DNA from: Heliopora coerulea
Taxonomy: Eukaryota; Cnidaria; Anthozoa; Scleralcyonacea; Helioporidae
DNA length: 64,000 bases
Direction: 5' to 3'
Assembly: GCA_030142905.1 (NCBI GenBank)
Contig: JASJOG010000008.1
Span: 186,001 to 250,000, forward strand
A model generated the notes under the pieces. It saw only the letters and a program-made list of their open reading frames with translations. It was not told the DNA's origin and searched no databases. Of the stretch, positions 58,339 to 64,000 are shown piece by piece (positions within the stretch are counted from its first letter, which is position 1; every line of letters begins with the position of its first letter). The translations under genes were made by a program, and so were the position numbers.

Positions 58339-59899
58339 CTCTGATGGTTAATATCAATGTTTGCATTTAAAATTCACTTGACTGTAACCAAAGTATTCAC
58401 TTAATCTAGCTTGAAAACTGCAGCAGAAGACATTCTTTCGATATACTAAAACCTTCGACAGGACATGCGGCTTGTGGTCCCTCCCGTTCCAGGATTCCTG
58501 GATTCACCCCTGAATTAGCACATCTTCCATCCCATAATTATCACATGCACTTTTAAGAAATTATGCTTCAGACATCGGGCATTTCGATTCTTGTTTCTTT
58601 GTTTCTCTCATATTTTTGTATCCTTTTAAGTAATACATCTTATTGGCGAGAAATATTTTCTCAAAGTTTACCTACCAAAATTTTTTTGGAAAGAATGCTC
58701 CAAGATCACCCTTATCATCACCCATGATCTCCCAAGATCGCCCTTAGTGTTCTACAGGCAAGGTTTTGTTTATTGTTTTTAAATATGATATGACAGACCA
58801 ATTCATACTGCTCTCGGGAATCTGAGGATTTTATAGACAAACATCCTGTGTAAGTAGTTTTACGGGCCCTAAATTGAGACAGAACACCTTCCCTCTAAAA
58901 ATTATTTTCTAAGTATTATTTTCTGTCCCGCCAGCTTTAAAATGCAACGTACGGCGCTGTCTAGTTTGTTTGCGTGACATTGGTCATGTCAATGCAGAAG
59001 TTAGGATAAGTCGAATTACGAATAATCAATATAATTAATAAAGAGTTTTAATCAAACTTTATATTTGAGGTATTGTTAACGTTTTTGTTTAGACTTCTTT
59101 GGTCACGGTTGAATTTGTGCGCATTGTAGTCGATCACCGTACCCTCCGCCTTGAGATTTATTTGTGACATGGCATTTCAACATTTTGGTTCTGGTGTAAC
59201 AGCGTTCCTTTGCTACCGAAGCTAAATAAAACTTAAAGAGGTCTTTGTGCGATGTGTTCTCTTTTACCAAAAAATAACAAGACATTTACTATTACTTTCG
59301 CAAATTGAAATGACAAATACAAAATTAACAAGCATTATACCAGTTTCATTCATGCATCGTAATAAAGGAAACTAGACGATAACTGATCTATATGATCTGT
59401 TAACTCTAAAATACACCAGTTACCTAGGTGTCAGTTAAATCTATTAGAAGGCTAGTTACATAATATGCTAACAGATTTACCACGTTCCGGTCTTTAACAA
59501 ACCTCTTACCCCTGTAGTGACTGGTTTAGCATGAGGTCGTCACGGTCATAGTCATAAGGTCGTCATGGGACCGCCCACACTTTTGGAACATTACCAAGCT
59601 GTTCCCTTTAGTCACCATTTAGGCCTATCTTTCCATGATTTTTTATAATTATCATTTTTTTTTTTTTTCATAAACCTCTTCGACAGCTCGTTCAAAATAC
59701 GGTGGTACGATAAAATTAATTAAAATTATAACAATGAGGAGGTCTGTCGGCAAGTTGTAGGGCAAGCATCCATACCCAATGTACGCTTTACCAAGGAATG
59801 ATTGCTGCATATTAGCTCTTGAGAGGGCCTGGACCTGAGTACAAATTCGTATGAGTCGAACACGGGACGCCAAAGGGTCGGATGCGAGTTGTTGCGAAC

Positions 59900-59917
59900 A
59901 TGGCGACGGAAGAAGAG
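59900..59917 (+). CDS. ATP1A: ATP1A exon 1 (six codons)
   Basis: ATG in the context GAACATGGCGACG encodes MATEEE before donor GTACAT. Chosen because it is the nearest ATG with a phase-0 donor before exon 2; alternative first exons are possible. Confidence 0.6.
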
Positions 59918-60318
59918 GTACATCTGTTAGCTTTACCGGTTTGCCGATTAGTTTTAATTTCATTTTTAACAATCGGTAGTGTTCTCATGTTGAGTTTGCT
60001 TGCTTAACAGTTTGAGCGTAAGGATAGCTACCGAGGTGCTACGACCCCAATGCTTCAAGGTGATGAGGCTGATGGCGACCGACGAAGAAAGCCTCCCAAA
60101 TCAAATAAGAGCAAGAAGAAAATGGAATTGGATGACTTGAAGAAAGAAATCGAGCTGGTATGAACCATAAATTTGTTTCTCGGATGCACTGTATTCTTCA
60201 AGGAGCTTGTCTTTATAGCTTCTCCTAACTGCCTGGTACTACTGTTTGTGTTATACAGGATTGGCATACAATACCTATTGAGGAATGCTATCGGAGGCTT
60301 AATACAAATCCCGATACG
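59900..60318 (+). CDS. ATP1A: Na+/K+-ATPase alpha subunit, N-terminus (exons 1-3; rest beyond window)
   Basis: P2C-type ATPase alpha subunit of the plasma membrane, exporting three Na+ for two K+ imported. Only the cytoplasmic N-terminus is present. Exon 1 59900-59917 gives MATEEE; exon 2 60011-60157 gives 49 codons with DSYRGATTP, a basic stretch (KSNKSKKK) and ELDDLKKEIEL; exon 3 60259-60318 gives DWHTIPIEECYRRLNTNPDT. Donors are GTACAT, GTATGA and GTAAGT. The 'LDDLKKE---D-H-I---E---R--TNP-TG' pattern is the hallmark of Na+/K+-ATPase alpha before the first membrane segment. The next exon would begin 'GLT', but nothing matching was found in 60319-64000. H+/K+-ATPase paralogues are less likely. 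Confidence 0.83.
60011..60157 (+). CDS. ATP1A: ATP1A exon 2
   Basis: Acceptor GCTTAACAG, donor GTATGA, 49 codons. DSYRGATTP is shared with invertebrate Na+/K+-ATPases, followed by lysines and LDDLKKEIEL. Confidence 0.85.
60259..60318 (+). CDS. ATP1A: ATP1A exon 3
   Basis: Acceptor GTTATACAG, donor GTAAGT, 20 codons. HTIPIEECYRRLNTNPDT matches the conserved segment before the actuator domain. Confidence 0.85.
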
Positions 60319-61164
60319 GTAAGTTGACGGTCAGAAATGACCACAGTTGCACTAGTTTGTTTAGGCTTCTTTATGAATATGTGCATATATTTGAAACTGA
60401 GTACCCGAAACATTTGAGTTTGAACGCCAGATGAACTTTCATACAAAGCATTGTATTTGAGCAATATGAAGGTAAAACAGCTGGTAGAAACCGTTGTACA
60501 AAAAATGCATATTAACACACACGATTTCTGCCCTTAACGTTCTTCAGTAATGGCTTGACCGGGTGAACCTTTGAAATTGTTTGGAAGGGAGTAACGTGCG
60601 GAACTGGGCATTATATAACTGAAATAATGCTGATAGTAAAATATGAATTAAAATATGCTGATTGATAGCCGCAAAATTTCACTGCTGGTGATAATGCAAG
60701 AATGCGAAAGTCATCTTTTTCAATGTTTTGTTTAGTACTACGACATTAACTGATATCCAATTTCATTCCGCTTCTTCAACTCCAAATTTGACAGAAACGC
60801 TGCTACTCGCGATCCCTATGAACACACGAGTTAACCTCTCGAGAAGAGATAACCTTTTAATTTTTCTTGATAACCTTCCAATTTTTTTAGTATGAACGTC
60901 AAGGAAACCTTTTAAAACGCCCCGGACTTCTTTTCTAACTTACAGTCTTCCATGATACGAAATACAACACGTTTTTCATTCAAACCGCCCAGCCCAGCGT
61001 AATAGATATTACCGACCATCATTGATTTACGATTCAGGAATGAAAATAGTTCGTGAATTTTTCATTCATTCCTAAATATCCGTGGATAATTAAAGAAAAT
61101 AGCCTGTTCTCAGGATAGCGGCGTTCTTGAGGTTATACACTATCTAAAATATAGAAAACAAGCT

Positions 61165-61200
61165 TCTCGACGTTTCGAGCGAAGACCCTTCGTCCGGAGA
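61165..61200 (-). ncRNA. Hammerhead-like ribozyme motif, copy 5
   Basis: Minus strand: UCUC, CGGACGA, A, GGGU-CUUC-GCUC, GAAAC, GUC, GAGA. Stem I UCUC/GAGA (4 bp) and stem II (4 bp with G-U) both pair with sequences unlike copy 2. One core base (U4) is changed. In the ATP1A intron, antisense. Confidence 0.45.
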
Positions 61201-61859
61201 TTAGTAGCATGATGTTCTCCAGGATACCATTGAAACCAGCCAGTGTTATTTTAAAACATATGGATTTAAAAGACATGAAAAGTATCACCAGTGAAACTAG
61301 TGTCTCTCACAAGTTTGTAAAGTTCATTAACTATGAATAAGATACGTCTTGATACGTCAAGAACCCGTTGGATTGAAGCAAATTTACGGGTTGAAAGTCT
61401 GGGATAATGTGATTGCAAACATCCTTAAATTCTACTATGGTAAATTAGTTATAATAAAAGTGGTAAAATAAGTTTTTGTTTGTATGAATATAAGCCATTT
61501 GCATCTATGTGGTTTAACTGCATGGTAGTTACGAATATAAAAGTTTTCAGAATTATACAAATGTTTGTATGAACCAGCTAAGGTATTACAAAGTGAAAAA
61601 GTAAATAAACCGTTGATAAAAATGGTAGATATTGGGTAGAGGAAAATTTACATGATGTTTTTCAAATATCATGAAGCAAGCCAGTTATATGAAGAATACA
61701 TTGTTACTATATAATCTGGGGGAATATTTAAGTACATTTCACATAATGGCTTTCCAAAGATATAGAGATGCCAGTTGTTTTAAAAATAGTTCTTTATTAT
61801 AAATGTAAAAATGGTGTTATGATATTTGGTTCTTAATATCAGGAACTTTTCACACCTTA

Positions 61860-61950
61860 ATCCATTTATGGTTGGACTGGCTTTTTTATGACTTTACTCT
61901 GGCTAAAGTCAGTTGATTTTGCTCTTAAAAGAGAGTCCATCCAGGTAGGG
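61860..61950 (+). repeat. Dispersed repeat family copy H
   Basis: GACTTTACTCTGGCTAAAGT, TGATTTTGCTCTTAAAAGAG and GTCCATCCAGG. Confidence 0.5.
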
Positions 61951-62455
61951 GTGGGTATAATAAGACATTTCTGTGTATGTAAGCCCACAGCTTACAATCA
62001 AGCCCAGATTGCCATAGCTTTTTCAGGTGCTCTTCAAGGTATTCTGCCAAATATAAACTCTTCACCAAAGGCCAATTAAACAAAATCTAAATGGGTTAGC
62101 AGGCAAACATTTCTATCTATATATCAGATTACTGAACTAAAATATTACCTGGTGAATCAAAATGTTATCCACCTCAAAGAGCTATTCAGCAGATAAAATT
62201 TGAGTATGTTTGGTAGTGCTGTTCAATTTTGAAGGCTGACATGTATCTGCTTGATAAACTAACTGAGCTTCCTTACAGCCAGCCCCAGAATTTTTCCACC
62301 AGACAAAAAGGCAACTGCAAAGTGAAAAGAGAAACATGAATTATCTTGGTAACAAACTTTAAATATAGATTGAAGAACCATAGATGTGTTCTCCATGGTG
62401 AACAGGAGTAGTAGACTGACAATGCTGGTCCAGTATTGCCACTGAACATAGTAAA

Positions 62456-62517
<62 letters not shown>

Positions 62518-62541
62518 CATATATATACATACATATATATG
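62456..62541. repeat. TA and CATA microsatellite
   Basis: Long (AT)n runs broken by ACATACATACAT. Spurious Tyr/Ile ORFs come from this. Confidence 0.85.
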
Positions 62542-63359
62542 TGCATTTAAAATCTGCCTTTAAAGGTCACATGAAACAGTTTTTGAGGTCCTTAACTTCA
62601 AGGCTTAAACAACAGAGATACTGTATGGAAATTATAATATATAAGTTTGAAAGTTATAGTTTTTGAAGATAAATCCTAAAATCTCTATTCAGTTTGAAAC
62701 TCACAACTACAATATAATCAGTGTTATGTTGAGAGTAATGTTGTGACAAATAGTTGATCTTAATTATTCCCTTTTTAATGTACTTTTTTATGAATTTTGT
62801 TACATTTCTGGGAGTTGTAACTGCAGTGAGTCAAAATATTACTGGTTACATTTTGCAAAATACAATAGGTATCCTTAACTGTACTTTTTCTGCTATAACT
62901 TTCATGAAGTATTGAGAAAACTGCTTATGAAAATGTCAATTGAAATTTCATTCTCAGCTAAGCTGTTCTATGTTTACATGATATTATTGGAAAATTGAAC
63001 ATCCTGTGACATATGATAACTTTTGGGGGTTTTTTTATATCAACTGCTCAGTATTTTGGCCTTCTGTTAAATCATTTGCATGAGGTTGCAAGTTTTATTG
63101 CATATTTAACTCTTAAGATATGTACTACCAGTAGATGGACAGAAAAATTTACTACCTGGGTACCCTGCAATCTAAGCATCTTGTTGAATAGTGTTTATCA
63201 AAAACCAAACCAAAAGGTGTTTATCAATAGTATTTATCAAAAACCAAAACAACAAATTACATTTTAAATACTTCAAATAGAGATAATTGGCATTTTACTT
63301 TTGATTGCAATCCATTTACCAGTACTAGAAATTGATGGGTAAAAAGCTTATTGTAAATT

Positions 63360-63972
63360 CAGGGCATGAAAAGTGCAGTATCCCAATATCCACAGGGTAC
63401 TAGATCTTAAATTTGGATACTACAGTGTAGGTGTGACAAGCTTAATGTTCTGATGGGATACCACAAAAATTTCAAAGTCAGGATAAAGGACAGCCATGCA
63501 TCACATATGTTGATGGATTGTGGTTATACCTGTACTCTTGAGTTCTCAGAACCTGACTATTTTCATGCTCACACATTTTTAAAAATAATTATCAAAACCT
63601 GCAAAGTTCCACCAAAAGTTTAAAAAAAAAAAAACTGATGACCTTCACTCTTTGTATGCTGAGTCACTGAACATTTTTTTTGTGATTTTTTGACCATGCA
63701 AAATTAGTGCCTGAAAGCAACTGAGTTGTTAGTTTCAGAATAAATGCTGTTCCTTAAATCCAAGAAGGCATGAATGGCTGGAATTTAGGTCATTTATGAA
63801 GAAAACTTGTGTTTATTTTATTCCTGTAACTTTTCCTTGTTAGTATGCTGCAAATGTGAATGTATGGTATACTATGAATCCAAAGATGGCATACTAGATG
63901 TCAGGGATACCAGACTCCAGAAACCTGGTATCCAATCTGGGTACTTCTGAAAATTCCAAACCTCATGCCCTG
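63360..63972. mobile_element. Possible element with CAGGGCATGA termini
   Basis: CAGGGCATGA at the left is inverted as TCATGCCCTG at the right, and subterminal GGTA/TACC and GTATCC/GGATAC motifs are also mirrored. No clear target duplication. In the ATP1A intron. Confidence 0.4.
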
Positions 63973-64000
63973 GTAGCCAAGAGTGGTTGGGAGATATCTG

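Larger units (their letters stand above)
60319..63359 (+). other. ATP1A intron (3' border beyond window)
   Basis: Carries hammerhead-like copy 5, dispersed repeat copy H and the TA/CATA microsatellite. The sequence becomes almost CpG-free after about 61.8 kb. No exon coding the expected GLT-start segment was found. Confidence 0.5.

Noticed and set aside
59652..59972. 106-codon minus-strand ORF overlapping ATP1A exon 1
   Set aside because: Overlaps the promoter and first exon of ATP1A; no motif or splice signals noted.
62259..62666. Tyr/Ile-rich ORFs on both strands
   Set aside because: Translations of the TA/CATA microsatellite.
1..64000. CRISPR arrays, operons, phage or bacterial defence systems
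   Set aside because: No direct-repeat/spacer arrays and no prokaryotic gene organisation; genes are intron-rich and eukaryotic.

Overview
This looks like nuclear DNA from an anthozoan cnidarian, probably a scleractinian coral. The evidence is AT-rich sequence, intron-rich metazoan genes with GT-AG introns, and dense remnants of LINE, Ty3/gypsy, Penelope-like, hAT and TAA-target (Harbinger-like) elements. A dispersed repeat of a kind I associate with coral genomes is also present. No bacterial, viral or organelle gene organisation is seen. The species assignment is inference.

Four protein-coding genes could be assembled by hand from exons, splice sites and phases. (1) An RSF1-like chromatin-remodelling subunit lies on the minus strand, with start codon at 15934 and eight exons down to 352; its 3' part lies beyond the left edge. 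(2) eIF3f, translation initiation factor 3 subunit F, lies on the plus strand at 15983-29675 in seven exons, with one internal junction uncertain. The two genes are head to head with 48 bp between start codons. (3) A complete tektin of the tektin-3/5 type, 478 codons in five exons, lies on the plus strand at 34369-38689. (4) The first three exons of a Na+/K+-ATPase alpha subunit lie on the plus strand at 59900-60318; the rest is beyond the right edge.

Layout. 0-16 kb is RSF1, whose introns carry a GGATCGGATTGG-type minisatellite, a LINE remnant and an hAT element with an exact 8-bp target duplication. 16-29.7 kb is eIF3f; its 7-kb third intron holds two inverted copies of a 1.2-kb element, one with a tRNA-derived SINE-like insertion. 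29.7-34.3 kb is intergenic, with a LINE fragment and a short zinc-ribbon ORF. 34.3-38.8 kb is the tektin gene. 38.8-59.8 kb is a gene desert filled with transposon relics: three gypsy remnants at 43.8-47.9 kb, a Penelope-like GIY-YIG fragment inside an hAT-like element at 50.2-51.0 kb, several MITEs, LINE fragments and an integrase-like remnant. 59.9-64 kb is the 5' end of the ATPase gene.

The most interesting structural signal is a set of short hammerhead-ribozyme-like motifs at 1.45, 9.3, 28.55, 57.27 and 61.17 kb, with worn copies at 50.4 and 57.4 kb. They share the order stem I, CUGANGA-like core, stem II, GAAAC, GUC, stem I. The pairing segments differ between copies while often staying complementary, as expected of folded RNA. 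They fit the mini hammerheads with a self-complementary ACGU helix III known from Penelope-like retroelements, and a Penelope fragment is present in the same window. A second signal is a strongly CpG-depleted block (about 9.4-24.06 kb) interrupted by a CpG-containing island over the shared RSF1/eIF3f promoter. All calls come from reading the sequence by eye; no alignment or database search was run.
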